A DNA stretch of 64,000 bases from Sarcocystis neurona. Its lineage: Eukaryota > Apicomplexa > Conoidasida > Eucoccidiorida > Sarcocystidae. Positions 1 to 11,712 of the stretch are shown piece after piece. How positions within the stretch are numbered: position 1 is the stretch's first letter; every line of letters begins with the position of its first letter. The notes under the pieces are model-generated. The model made no database searches. It was not told the DNA's origin and saw only the letters and a program-made list of their open reading frames with translations. The position numbers and the translations under genes are program-made. The stretch is from the NCBI GenBank assembly GCA_000727475.1, contig KL647293.1, positions 2,616,588-2,680,587 of the forward strand, read 5' to 3'.

Positions 1-2115
1 CCCCATTACTTTGCTGCGGCCGCGTCAGCAACAGCTGCCGCCTGCCCTACTGATCCACTGGCGCTCCGCCCTGCAATATACCTCTCGCAGCTGCAACAGA
101 AACACCAACAGCGGCAACAGCAGCAGCAAGACGAGCACCACGAGCAGCAGCAGCAGCAAGACGAGCACGAACAGTAGCAGCAGCAGCACCAGGAGCCCGA
201 AGAGGAGCAGCAGCAACAAGAGCATGAATAGCACACCTTCTGTTGCATATCATCGATGAATTGCTGCGCTGCCGAGATCGAGCGAAATCCGAGACGGCGC
301 TGAAACGCGTGTAACGGAAAGTTGTCAAAGCGAGACCCAAGCGCCCGCATGACTCGCAGTTCCAACGCCTGCAGTAGCAGCAGCAGCAAAAGTGAAGAAT
401 ACAAGGATGAGCAGCAGGAAATGCGGAAGCAGCAGCAAACACGCGCACACAAGCAGCTGAAATGGTCACAAAAGCAACCACAGCCATGTTGGGGACGAGG
501 AGGAGAAAGTACACAAGCACCAGCAGGAGGTAGCAGCAGCAGGCAGCAGCAGTAGCAAGCAGCAGTAGGCAGCAGCAGTAGCAAGCAGCAGCAGTAGCAA
601 GCAGCAGCAGTAGCAAGCAGCAGCAGTAGCAAGCAGCAGCAGGCAGCAGCAGTAGCAAGCAGCAGCAGGCAGCAGCAGCAATGGTGGCCATGGATGCGCG
701 TACACGGGAGAGTAGAGCAGCAAATGAAGAAGCGGGTGCAGGCGGCACAAGCAGGGGCGTGCGCAGCTGCAGCAGCACCGAAGGAGGCTCAGCAGAAAAA
801 AGCAGCAGCACGAGCAGCAGAGCTCCAACAGCTGCTGCTCGAAGTAGTGCATAACAAGCAGCAGCACCTGCTGCAGTACCACGGCAGCAGAAGGCGTCGG
901 AGAGAGCAACTGCAGTAGCAGGAGCAGCTGCAGTCGTGTCATGCAGAAGAGGAGCAACCGTCGTAGCAGCAGCAGGACGACGAGGATTGCAAAAGCAGCA
1001 GTGACAGCAGTGAGTAGCACCAGCAACTTAGGCAGCTGGATGACTTACAGCAGGTCGCGCAACAGCAGCAGGAACTCAAGAGGCCGAGTAGCAATAGCAG
1101 CACGTGCTGCTCTGGCAACAGCAGCGAGATCGGCAGCAGCGAGAGCGGCAGCAGCGAGAGCGGCAGCAGCGAGAGCGGCAGCAGCGAGAGCGGCAGCAGC
1201 GCCAGGGCGGCGGCAGTAGTAGGAGCCCGGGCAGGGGCACAGGGTGCAGCCAGATCAGCACCGGCAGCAGCAGGAGGGACAGCAGCAGCAGCAGCAGAAC
1301 AAGTACAGATGCAGGAGCATCAGGCGCGCAACGGTAGCAGCAGCGGCAGGAGGAGCTGGAATACGGATAGATGCTGCAGCGTGAGCAGCAGCAGCAGCAG
1401 ATGGGTGACGCGCCAACCGGAGAAGTGGCAACAGCAACAGCCGGGACAGGTGCGGCAGCGGCAGCAAAAGCGACGCAGCAGCAGCAGGAGCAGCAGGAGG
1501 GACAGGATCAGCTGCTGGAGGGGCATGGGCAGCAGCAGCAAAGGCAGGGCCAGAGGAGGATCAGCACGACACAAAGCTACAAGTGTTTTTACCTGTACGG
1601 CGGCGCACGCAAGGGACCAGCCTCGCTTCTGCTGCAGCAGCTGCTGTGACTGCTGGAGCTGCTGCTTCAGGTGCAGCAGCATGTGTGGGATTTTCACTAC
1701 GTAGGGACTCAAGTCGCGCTGCAGCAGCAGCCGGCCTCCTATTGCGTCTGGAGTGGAAGAGGAGAAACCACTGCGCTGGAGACACCCACACCGGCAACGC
1801 ACCAACAGCAGCAGCAGAGGCTACAGCAGCAACAGCAGCAGAGGCTACAGCAGCAACAGCAGCAGAGGCTACAGCAGCAACAGCAGCAGAGGCTGCAACA
1901 TCGAAGGCTGCAGCAACAGCTGCAGCAACAGCAGAGGCTGCAGCTACAGCAGCAACAACAGCGACAGCCGCCGTCCGGGTGCAGCGGTAGCAGCAGTCGC
2001 GGCAGACGTGGCGGCAAAACAGGGACGGCGCAGAGGTGCCGGCAGAAACAGCAGTCGGAGCACCGACAGCAGCAGCAACAGCAGCCGCAGCGCGAGCACC
2101 AAGAACAGCAGTAAA
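1..2115 (+). repeat. CAG/GCA/AGC trinucleotide array
   Basis: A 2.1-kb tract made mainly of interrupted CAG triplets on the + strand, running off the left edge. Several + strand frames stay open over long parts and give Gln-, Ala- or Ser-rich text, while the - strand gives Leu/Cys/Ala. Sub-repeats are visible, for example (AGCAGCAGGCAGCAGCAGT)n around 530-680, a GAGAGCGGCAGCAGC-type repeat at 1125-1200 and CAGCAGAGGCTACAG-type units at 1810-1900. Arrays like this are typical of eimeriid coccidian coding and flanking DNA. No start codon plus unique sequence could be tied to one frame, so I do not call a gene. Confidence 0.85.
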
Positions 2116-3127
2116 ATTTCACTTTGCTACAGCACACCGTGCAGCACTGGCCAATCTCTGCGTCGTTGAGGAGAGTCTCGATCACCCGAAACACTTCCGG
2201 AGGCGGCAAGAAAAAGATATATTTAACCTTTCTGCCCGGCAGTGCAGACCACCAGCTCGCTAAAGTATACACATATACATATATATATATATATAGATAG
2301 ATAGATAAGGGGAGACGGAAATCTCTCCTTACCACATACGAATACGCACGTGTATACCCATATCTATATTTTTGTAGACAGACGCACGTATGGATATACT
2401 TCAAAAAAGTAGATGTGTTTCACGTACGTACTTCTCTACACACCTACTTGTAGATGGCAGTATCTGCATGTTGTGCACGGGTACGACAACTGCATTCAGC
2501 AGAGACCCAACAATAGACAACATATATGTGAGTTTCTATCCATCTATATATAAACACATGTGGACATTCATATATTTATATATAAATAAGTGAGAACACA
2601 ACATATATATATACACTTGTATATGTGAGCATCCATCTATCTATGTATATAAATACATGTGGACATACATATATACATACATATGAGTATCCATCCACCT
2701 ATATATAACTACGTGTGGACACATAGATACATACATATAAGTATGTATCTATCCATACATATAAATACGTGCGGACAGTCTGTTGGCGTGTATCTGCTCG
2801 TGCTTACGCGCACACGCTGGCAAGAAATTTTACGTGAACGCAGCTACACACACTTGTCTACAGAGAAAAAAAGAGAGAAAATCTCCAGAAGAGGGAAGGG
2901 AATTTATCGCTGTAGAGTCCCGGAAGCACGTACATCAAAAAGACGCGGATCTACGCAGGGAGGACCGAAGGTCGGTGCATGCGTTGATGGTTTTCCCACA
3001 CGCGTGTCCACCGCCCCTCTCGCTACACGGGCTCACCTGACTCAGTACCCTTGTATATAGATATATATATACCCAAACATATCTATACACGCACGTATAT
3101 ATATGTATATATATATGTACATTCGAG

Positions 3128-3162
<35 letters not shown>

Positions 3163-3564
3163 GTTTAGGTAGGCAGGTGTTCGCGGGTATCCTGCAAACT
3201 ACCGATGTGCACACAAAGACACAGATCTAAACACAGACACACACAGCCCACGTATATACATACACACACATATATATACACGTGAGTAGATATATATATA
3301 TATATATGTATGTATGTGTAAAGCTGCATACGTCCAGCTCTTCTCGCAGGGATTCTGCGAAGTATATATATATATACACACACACGCTGACAGATACACA
3401 GAGGAAGACAGAGAGGTCTTCGCACGTGTTCTGCATTAGGTACTGTTATACACATATATATATATATATATATTATACCCGCAAATACACGTGTATATAT
3501 ATACCTGCGTACGTATACAGATACATATATATATATATATATATATAAGTGTAGCTGTATATAT
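2116..3564. repeat. TATA/TACATA microsatellite stretch
   Basis: AT-rich simple sequence with many (TA)n and TACATA/TATGTA runs, for example near 2276-2300, 3060-3165 and 3450-3550. The - strand segment about 2110-2215 (reading EVFRVIETLLNDAEIG, after a possible acceptor ending CCGGAAG) is the only text here that looks protein-like. It could be a later exon of the CSN3-like gene, but this is unproven. Confidence 0.7.
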
Positions 3565-5153
3565 GTAGAGGGGCTTTAGTAGGGACTCCCGCATAAATGC
3601 GGCAGTAGGAATGCGGCACACCGGTTTAGTAGGGGACTCCGGCGAAAGAACGCGGCCGTACAAAATAATCGAGAGAAGCAGCAAGTGCGCCTCGCATGTT
3701 TCCTGCAGCAACAGGTGCACGCAGCAGCAGTATCAGGAGCACCACCAACAGCCGTCATCCCAGCAGTAGCGACAGCAGCCGCACCAAGCGACGGCACCAC
3801 GCATGAGCCGCGCAGCAGCAGTCGAATCACCCAGAAACAGCAGCAGCCGCGCAGCAGCAGTCCTTACGCAGCACCAGCAGCAGCGACAGCAGCCGCACCC
3901 AGCGACAGCATCACGCACCAGCCGGGCAGCGCAGCAGCCGCGCCGTGCAGCAGCCGCGCCGCAGTTCACGGCGCAGCAACAGCAGCTGGCAGGCTGTTTT
4001 GGGGAGCGGCAACCCTGCGTCAGCAGCAGGAAACGGGACAGATGGTGCTGCTGCAGGTCGGCAGCGTCAGCAGCAGTGGCAGCTCGACGGAGGAAGGAGC
4101 AGTTACGTGCTGAGCCGCGCGAAAACCTCTCGCAATTTCCACAGATACCACGTAGAGACGCATGTATCAACACATACAGATATACATAAATAAACAAGAA
4201 GAGACGAGTTCTACACCCGCATATATACAGAGCACACAAGCACGTACAGAAAACGTGTGTAATATACACGTAGAGACATGGGAACTACAAGCGTCTGTAC
4301 ATGTGCGAATATATACATACATGTATACATATGTAGACATAGACAAATATATACGAACACATACATACACATATATATATATATGTATGTATATATATAT
4401 ATATATATACACAAGCGTACATACGTGGTAGAGAGCCGTGTACCACAAAAATGTATTTGCGGAAGGAAACACCGGAACTACGTGTATATATATATATATG
4501 TAGACGTGGAGAACATGTACAAACGCATACACAAATGCATATATACACAGACGCATGTGTACACGCGTATATGTATAATACGTAGGGGTGTACGAAAAAG
4601 TTGTATATACACGTAGAAATGATAGGTGTATACGTGTATGTCCGTACATACATGTTGATAAACAGATACAAACAAATACATATATATATATATATGTGAG
4701 CACATCCACAGATAGAGGAAGAAACACAGACACACATGTGTATTCATATATGGAGGAAAATAAGTATAATCAAGTAGAGAGGTCGTTCAGAGACGGACGT
4801 GCATACAGGTGGAAAAACGTAGGTATACATATATATATGTGGACGTGGACAAGATGTACAAACACATCTATACACATATATACGTACACGCACATGTGAA
4901 TTTCTAGCTTTTCTAGGCATTTCGTGAGGCCACACAAAGACTGTGTCCTTGCACACACACAGAGAAGGACGACGGCGGCTCCGAACAAGAGGAGGCGACG
5001 TACGCGGAGGGCGAGCGCTTCTTCGTTGAGACAGGGAAAGGAGAGCGCTTGATCAAAGCAGTAGAACGCCTGCTTGTACTCCTGCTGCTGACTGAAGATC
5101 AGCGCGGCAAAATAGAAGTATTCGATACAGACGTTGACGCTGTCGCAGAAGCC
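3565..5153 (-). CDS. COP9 signalosome subunit 3-like protein (PCI/TPR), partial, two exons
   Basis: Two - strand exons join in phase. Exon 5153..5004 (150 bp, phase 0 to 0) follows an acceptor ending GGGGTGCAG and ends at a GTACGT donor. Exon 3702 to about 3565 follows TGTTGCTGCAG. The joined text aligns by eye with eukaryotic CSN3 just before its PCI domain: YFYFAALIFSQQQEYKQAFY corresponds to the [20 protein letters not shown] region, then an FDQALSFP helix, and HLLLLSIILYGRVL matches the hydrophobic helix that ends LGKV. CSN3 is a scaffold subunit of the COP9 signalosome, which removes NEDD8 from cullins. The 3' boundary of the second exon is unresolved, with no clear GT after KPLY. Upstream exons were not proven; 13296..13170 is one candidate. 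The related proteasome subunit Rpn3 is the main alternative. A CAG array (3.69-4.11 kb) sits in the intron. Confidence 0.5.
3703..4113 (+). repeat. CAG array with Ala/Gln/Ser-rich reading
   Basis: Interrupted CAG triplets on the + strand. All three forward frames stay largely open, reading Ala-, Gln- or Ser-rich. On the opposite strand the tract lies inside the intron between the two CSN3-like exons. No unique coding sequence flanks it on the + strand. Confidence 0.7.
4160..4900. repeat. TATACA/CACATA microsatellite stretch
   Basis: Dense alternation of (TA)n, TACATA and ACACGTATAT units. Every open frame across it is Tyr/Ile/Thr or Cys/Val-rich low-complexity text and is not regarded as coding. 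It lies in the CSN3-like intron. Confidence 0.75.
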
Positions 5154-8100
5154 CTGCACCCCACACACACACAAACACAACAGCAGCAACAGCACGCCAT
5201 CATCGAAGAAAACGAGGAACACACGGAGACACGAGAGACGGCAGCGCACACACGCGTGGCTGCGTGCGCCGCGGCTTCTTCAGTCGTACGCGCGAGTGTG
5301 CCCTTCTTCACACACAACGAAGGCGGCCCAGGCCAATACGTGCGCGGGTGTTACTCCCAGCATAAAGAGAAGAAAACAGAGACCAGACGGTCAAAAGAGA
5401 AAAACACGTGTGTCCACGCGTATCGCTTCAGCCAAACAAAATACCGTAGCCTCGAACAGACGGATCTCCTCTCTCTGTCGATACACATATATATATATAT
5501 ATATGAGACAAATCTCATCTTTCTCTATCTCTCACCACATACATATATATATATACATATATGAATATATATATATATATAACAGGCGAGTCTTCTCTGT
5601 CTGTCTTCATTTACATATATATGGCTGTACCCAACAGACTAGTCTTGTCTCTGTTTTTCTGTCTGTCCAGACATATATGTGTACACAGATGTATATACGC
5701 ACTTGTGTATCTAGGGGAACACTTCAATATCTATGGACACAGCTGTCACTATACACAAGTTTACCTGTTTGCAGACACATCTACGTATATTCTCTCTGTA
5801 TATAAAGATATACACACACATTTTTATATGGGCGCATAATTTTTGAAGGAAGACAGATGGACACACCCTTCATCGTACAAGCAAATCTACACCGACAGCC
5901 GACCCCCACCTTCCATCACACATATACACATATATATATATATATATATATATGTATAGACACATGTATATATGTACATATACATGCGTATATACATATA
6001 TGTGTAAACATGTATGCATACACACACACACATATACACACACACACATACACACACACACACATACACACATTTATGTATAGGTGTGTATATCCGCTCA
6101 AGAAGATGTGCAACTAACGGATATGACTGGGGTGTCTTATACCCTACGCACAAATATTGTATGGCATTAATACGTAGGGATACACAAAGACACACGTAGA
6201 TATACGCATATAACTGAGTAACACCATTTAGGCAAAGAAATAGGTAATACTCGCATGCGCGTTTCCACTCGGTCGGCCGTACATAAGACCTCCTACATTA
6301 CATCTGCATATGCAAGTAGTTACGCAGAGAAACAACTGGCAACAGCACGGGCATCTCTGACTTTCCTTCGTCAGTCGCTGGACAGAGACGGATGAAACGT
6401 ATCTTCACACACACACGTGCATATATATATATATATAAGTATGTAGATAGATATTTGTATCTACATACATACGGGTACACACATACACACAGGTGAATAT
6501 TCACAGCCAAACGTGTATACACGCATAAACACACGTATGTACAAATATACACGAATACAGATGTATACACTTCCCCCATCCTTGTGTCTTCGTATGGATG
6601 TGTATATTATACGTATACTGAAACGTAAACATATACATATACACGTATATACACACACGCACACGTGTAAATACATATAAATAGACGTACGTATTCACAT
6701 ATCTACGTACGTGTATACACATATACACATGCCCGAATATATACAAATATACGCCTATACGCGTGGATACACGTCTGTATACAGAGACAAAAGTACGTAC
6801 ATACATACACATACACATACATTCTTGTATCTACACATTCACGTACGTGTCCATACGTTCACACAGATGAAAACTAAACACAAAAGCAAGTTCACGTATA
6901 CACACACGTAAAACTCCACAACCATATACATGTATATGTGTATCTGCAGAGGTATATGTGAGCCCACTGTTATTTATGCATGCGCACACACATACGTAGC
7001 TGTATCTATTTCATCTTTACACGTCTACAAACATACACTTACGTACACACACACGTAAATATGTACATGGAGACGTATGTATGCATAGCTCTGTGCATAC
7101 GCATACAAACGCACATACACAAATATACATATATATGCATAGGCGTACAAACATACACATACATTTACATATATGTGTGTTTGTATGCTTGATACGAAAT
7201 ATAAATACAGGAAGATACATACATACACACAAAGACTCGCAAAGAATCATCTAGACGTACGAATATACATGTAGATATATATGGGCAGATAAATGAAACA
7301 CGCAAAAAAATTTCGAAGAACTGAACTACCCGGTGGGCCTACCATATTAAAGCAAGTGCATATAAGTATCTCGACTATCACGGTAGTTCAAGAATGCACA
7401 CATACATAATACATGTATATATGTATGTGTGTGTGTGTGTATTCATTGATACGTGTATTTGTATATGTATATATTGATGCGTATACATTGACAGACGCAT
7501 ATGTATGAGGATCTCGACTATCAGGTTCGTTCACGAATGCACATACACATAGATTTATATGTATGTTCTTCCCTATATATATTTATATATGTATATATGT
7601 ATATGTATATATTGATGAATACGTATGTATGAGTATCTCGACTATCAGGATCGTTCAGGAAAGCACATATACATGTATGTGTATTCATTCACATACATAT
7701 ATATACACTTATATATGTATATATTTATACTTATATATTTATAGATACGCGTGGATGTCCGTTAGCGTGGTAATACGATTACTTTATTGATGCGTACGCG
7801 TAACTCTTTGTATCTTCTGTATATCCTCTGCGCACATACCTCTTTCGTATAATTCGTGTAGAGACGACTGAACAGCTGTTGACACATCAAAAAAAACTAG
7901 ACAGGTGCCGACAAAGTTTCTAAGCGTCACCACGTGTATGGTGTGTGTATATATATATATATATACGTGTGAATATATATACATATACATATGTATATAT
8001 ATATACATATGTATATGCTTATGTAATTGACTGTACCACATGCATACAAAGCCAAGCTCTTCCGTCCATATGTATATATATATGTGTATGAATGTATGTG

Positions 8101-8456
8101 TATATATCTATGTCTGTATGCGACTACGTACCTACGTATCTATGTATCCATGTGCGTATGTATTTATGTGCATATTTACATGTGTATACATGCACATATA
8201 TATAAAGATGTGTATGGTTGCGTTATATCAATCACGTCGACAGAATTATTGAGAAGAGCTTTTCGAGACGATCACTAGAAACGATTAGCGAGTTTTCACA
8301 TGTCTCCGTCCCAAGGAGAGTTTAGAGGGAACCGTCTTTTTTCTCTTGTGGGCGCGGGAAGCACGTGTGCAGGCTGCTGCTGCAGTCTCGACAGCACGGT
8401 GCACAGACTTCTCTTTGATTTGGTGAAAGACAAAAGGAATTTCCACCTCTTGAATA
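5154..8456. repeat. Long microsatellite stretch, no gene supported
   Basis: Simple sequence dominated by (TA)n, (CA)n and TACATA/TACGTA permutations, for example (CA)n near 6020-6070. The only non-simple islands are about 5230-5460, the repeated motif at 7367-7660, and about 7800-7930, where the - strand reads AVQSSLHELYER between a possible CAACAG acceptor and a GTATGT donor. That last piece could be a small exon but has no partner I can prove. Confidence 0.65.
7367..7662. repeat. Three copies of a conserved ~30-bp motif separated by TATATG tracts
   Basis: The core TATCTCGACTATCA(G/C)G followed by TCGTTCA and then GCACA occurs near 7367, 7509 and 7634, spaced about 142 and 125 bp. Between the cores lies variable TATATG/TACATA simple sequence. 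The cores are better conserved than the spacers. Confidence 0.7.
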
Positions 8457-8566
8457 CTACGTCGTCCACGCACATGACTCTGCGACAGTAATATTGACGT
8501 GAGCAGAAGACGACGACGGCGGCAGGGGTGGGGGACTTTCATCCGACAGAAAGTCGAGAAGGTGAA
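8457..8566 (-). CDS. Possible terminal exon, unknown protein
   Basis: After an acceptor reading CTTCCTGCAG the - strand gives 36 codons and a stop. The text includes HLLDFLSDESPPPLPPSSSS, then AHVNITVAESCAW, and incoming phase is 1. It reads more like coding sequence than either neighbouring frame, but no upstream exon was identified and no family is recognised. It could belong to the CSN3-like transcription unit or to a separate gene. Confidence 0.25.
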
Positions 8567-8819
8567 CTGCAGGAAGCACGAGAGACGCTTTGTGGCCCAG
8601 CGAGAGAAAGCAGAGTCTCCGCGGTCCTCCATAAAACAGCAAGAGGCATCGGTAGGGTAGAGGACGACGAAGGGGGAAGATGCCTCACCGCGGAGCTACA
8701 CAGAAGAAGTTGAACACGAAGAAAAAGTACGAAAGGAAGACTCAGTAATTGACACCCGTCACGCGATTGTCAGTCGACACTCAGCAAACAAGGCAGAGAA
8801 AATTCTTGTTCCGTTATTT

Positions 8820-9628
8820 GTGTGTCTGCGTGTGAAGAAAAGAGACAGTGAATTTGTCCTACTTTCTTCAGACGAAATATCTGCCGCTTTACAATTGGAC
8901 CAGCGCGCGCGTGCAAATCCGCCTCCACGCAGAGACGCAAGAACTCTGACAAAAGAAGCAGCAGAACAAAGAAGCAGCAGCACCAGCCGCAGAAACGTAG
9001 CGGCAGCAGAAACACAGCAGAAACGCGGCAGCAGTGCTGCACGGGAAAAGGAGCAGCAGCGCAGCAGAAGCGCTGCAGCAGAAGTGCAGCGGCAGAAATG
9101 CAACAGCAGAAGCGCAGCAGCAGAAGCGCAGCACCGGAAGCACAGCAGCAGAAGCGCACCACCGGAAGCACAGCAGCGGAAATGCAGCAGCAGAAGCACA
9201 GCAGCAGAAATGCAGCACCACAAGCAGCAGAAATGCAGCAGCAGAAGCGCAGCAGCAGAAATGCAGCAGCAGAAGCACAGCAGCAGAAACGCAGCGCCAC
9301 AAGCAGTAGAAATAGAGCAGCAGAAACGCAGCAGCAGAAGCGCAGCACCACGGCACCAGCAGACAAACAGCAGCAGCGCAGCAAAAGCGCAACAGCAAAA
9401 GCGCAACAGCAGAAGCGCAGCAGTCACGACAGACGAACTCCAAAAGCAGCAGTGCTGCAGCAGCAGAGGGACCGACAGAAGCAGCGGTTTCGGCAGGGAG
9501 AGGCAGAGACACCAGTAGCAAGACGTCAGCAGCGACAGCAGCAAGACTGGCACACAGCAGCCGACGGAAAAGAGCAGCAGCTGAATCTTGACAGACGCAG
9601 AGGCGCAACAGTAGTCGACCTGTAACAC
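8820..9628 (+). CDS. Putative CAG-rich low-complexity protein region, structure unresolved
   Basis: The + strand holds two overlapping long frames across a CAG/AAGCGCAG array. One frame opens with non-repetitive text (SEFVLLSSDEISAALQLDQR) and continues into Ala/Ser/Arg-rich repeats. A second frame becomes open from about 9098 and ends with non-repetitive text (DWHTAADGKEQQLNLDRR) and a stop at 9625. The unique text at each end lies in different frames, so either an intron or a frameshift inside the repeat joins them, or neither is coding. Repeats of about 15 bp (QQKRS/SSRSA/AAEAQ readings) suggest replication slippage. No family is recognised. Confidence 0.3.
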
Positions 9629-9689
9629 ATAACCTCAGCAGCAAACGACGACTCAACAGGCGCCGTGATGCAACCAGCAAAACAGTGAC

Positions 9690-9880
9690 AGGAAGACCCG
9701 TCCACACACACACGCACACACATACACGTACACATACGGTGACATATACACACACGCATACGAAGACACATACACATACACACACACACACATACACACA
9801 CCAGTACACATATACACATCATACACGTGCACGTTCACATACACATACGCACACATATACACACGCGAATGCATCATGTT
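9690..9880. repeat. CACA/TACACA microsatellite
   Basis: Nearly uninterrupted ACACAC/ATACAC dinucleotide-type sequence on the + strand between two CAG arrays. Confidence 0.85.
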
Positions 9881-9977
9881 AGACGAAGACTTTCTTCCAT
9901 CCGCACCCGTGTGTGAAGGATCTCGGATGCGTCGATAATCACTCAGGGCATCTTTTTCGAGTGAAAGGACCGGCAAT

Positions 9978-10120
9978 ACGGTAGCAGCAGCAGCAGGAAT
10001 GCACCACAGCAGAACAGCGCTGCAGCAGACAGCGCAGCAGCAGAACAGCACGGCAGCAGTGACTGCAACACGGCAGCAGCCGCGTGGGGCTGTGCGGCAT
10101 CGGGTCAGCAGCAGCAGTTG
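9978..10120 (+). repeat. CAG array, last + strand array before orientation flip
   Basis: Interrupted CAG triplets on the + strand. About 100 bp beyond its end, the repeat becomes CTG on the + strand. Confidence 0.75.
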
Positions 10121-10209
10121 GTGTTCGTGTCGTGAGGGAGAATGTCAAATAATAAGGACTGCTTCTGCATCGAAGACGGCAGCAGTATCAACGCTGGAAC
10201 AGACCGAAA

Positions 10210-10231
10210 GGCAGCAGCAGCTGCTGCTGCC
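10210..10231. repeat. 22-bp perfect CAG/CTG palindrome
   Basis: The arm GGCAGCAGCAG is followed with no spacer by its exact reverse complement. It sits at the point where trinucleotide repeats change from CAG to CTG on the + strand. Confidence 0.9.
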
Positions 10232-10389
10232 CGACAGTTCGTGTGGTCGCTACTGCTGCTCTTGCGTGTGCGCTCCTGTTGCTGTCAACGCGCTAGCCGC
10301 TGCCAGTCCACCTCCTCCTCGACCCGAGCACCGACGCTGCTGTTGCAGCTCTCTTTACTGCTGTTGCTGCTGCTATACGTCCTGCCACT

Positions 10390-10590
10390 GCTGTAACGGC
10401 GGCTGCTGCTATAGGTGCTGCCCCTGCCGTAGGTGCTGCTACTGCTATAGGTGTTGCCACTGCTGTAGGTGCTGCTGCTGCTATAGGTGTTGCCGTTGCT
10501 GTAGGTGCCGCTACTGCTATAGGTGTTGCCACTGCTGTAGGTGCTGCTGCTGCGATAGGTGTTGCACTGCTGTAGGTGCTGCTGCTGCTG
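10390..10590 (-). repeat. 18-bp-unit minisatellite
   Basis: Roughly ten imperfect units of 18 bp, built from alternating AGC triplets and a CTATAG or CTACAG step. On the - strand one frame reads TYSSS/TYSSG units and another reads TPIAAA/APTAVA. Both stay open because the unit is a multiple of three. Confidence 0.75.
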
Positions 10591-11184
10591 TTGCATTTTC
10601 GCCTGGATCGAAAGTGCTGTTTCTGGCGTTGCTGCTGCTGTTGTTCTCTCCCCAACGACTCTGTGACTGCAGCTGCTGCTGTCACTGCTGCAACTGCTGC
10701 TTTGCAACTGCCACCGCTGTTTTCTTCCACCAGCTACTGTCGTGGACGCTGCTGCTGCGGCTACCGACGGCAGCAGCACTTCCTTCCTGCTACTCTCCGC
10801 TACCTGCTGCTACTTCTTTGTAGCGTTGGCGCAGTACTCCTAAGAAGCACAGCCGCCGCTGGTGTTAGTGAGCGTGTGTGCGTGTGGGGCTGCCCTTCGA
10901 AAGGCTCCTGTTGCTCAAGGCTGCTGCATCAGACCACCGCTTCATCTTCTACTTCTTTTCATTTTCTCCTCCTTCTTTTTCCTCTTTTCCTTCTTTCCTG
11001 TCCTCTTCTTTGTTCTCTTTCGCTTCCCATTCTCTTGCCGGGGAACTTGGGCGTTACCTGTGTGTAGGGCTGTTATTGCAGAGGGGTCGCTTCTACTGAC
11101 GTCCTGCACCATTTTCAGCAGCGGCGGTAGAAGCATCTCCACATTCTCGAGCGAAGAGTCTGCAGCAGAAACAGCAACGGCAGG

Positions 11185-11709
11185 TTATACGCACATGACA
11201 AATATGGGCGTCCACTGCAGCACCTGCCGCTGCTGCTGTTTCCCCTCTTCCTGCTGCACTGGCTGCTGCTGCTTGTCCTTTTCCTGTTGCGCCTGCTCCT
11301 GCTGCTGCCCCTGCTGCGATGCCGCCAGGTACCGGTTCTCAGCACGTGGCAACTGTGCCCGCAAGACTGTTTTCCAGGTCCTACTGCTTCTCCTCCTCCT
11401 CCTCTTTCCCTCCTGCTGCCGCTGCTCATATGCCTCCTGCACCTGCACCTCCTGCCTCTCGTCGTTCTCCACTGCTGTGCTGCTGCTCCTGTTGTTGCTG
11501 CAGCACGAAGACAGAGCTGCACCGTACATTGAGACAACGCCGTCTGCCATTGCTGGGGATCCCCCTGCTGATGCGTCTGCTGCAGCGCACACAGGTACAT
11601 GACCCCAACTTCTATCTACTAGCCTCTGCTGCTGTTGCTCCCTCTTAACTGCTATTACAGCGTACAGGCAATGTCCCGACAGCTGCTGCTGCAGCTCCTG
11701 GTTCAGACA
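11185..11709 (-). CDS. Possible Gln/Arg-rich coding exon
   Basis: A long - strand frame mixes polyglutamine with text that looks genuinely coding: AYEQRQQEGKRRRRRSSRTW, KTVLRAQLPRAENRYLAAS, then Gln/Glu-rich repeats (QQGQQQEQAQQEKDKQQQ). There is no ATG at its start, so it would be an internal exon. It lies between the candidate exon at 13.2 kb and the CSN3-like exons on the same strand, so it may be a polyglutamine insert in that gene. The other - strand frames are less protein-like. The function is unknown. Confidence 0.3.
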   Translation of the reverse strand, partial: CLNQELQQQLSGHCLYAVIAVKREQQQQRLVDRSWGHVPVCAAADASAGGSPAMADGVVSMYGAALSSCCSNNRSSSTAVENDERQEVQVQEAYEQRQQEGKRRRRRSSRTWKTVLRAQLPRAENRYLAASQQGQQQEQAQQEKDKQQQPVQQEEGKQQQRQVLQWTPIFVMCV

Positions 11710-11712
11710 CAC

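Larger units (their letters stand above)
10230..11712 (-). repeat. CTG (minus-strand CAG) array
   Basis: About 1.5 kb of interrupted CTG on the + strand, so CAG on the - strand. It includes an 18-bp-unit minisatellite (about 10390-10590) and a C/T-rich stretch (about 10950-11040). Minus-strand frames give Gln-, Ser- and Ala-rich text. Confidence 0.8.

Noticed and set aside
47..811. Long minus-strand Leu/Cys/Ala-rich frames across the CAG arrays (also at 8759-9809)
   Set aside because: They are the complement of CAG triplets read as CTG/TGC/GCT, with no non-repetitive text; such frames are open only because the repeat lacks stop codons.
4160..6680. Many Tyr/Ile/Thr and Val/Cys-rich frames in TATACA and CACA tracts
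   Set aside because: Microsatellite translation artefacts; no start context, splice support or domain.
7820..7900. Minus-strand exon reading AVQSSLHELYER
   Set aside because: It resembles a CSN3 segment that should follow, not precede, the exons at 5.1 and 3.7 kb, so its order is wrong for that gene and no other partner was found.
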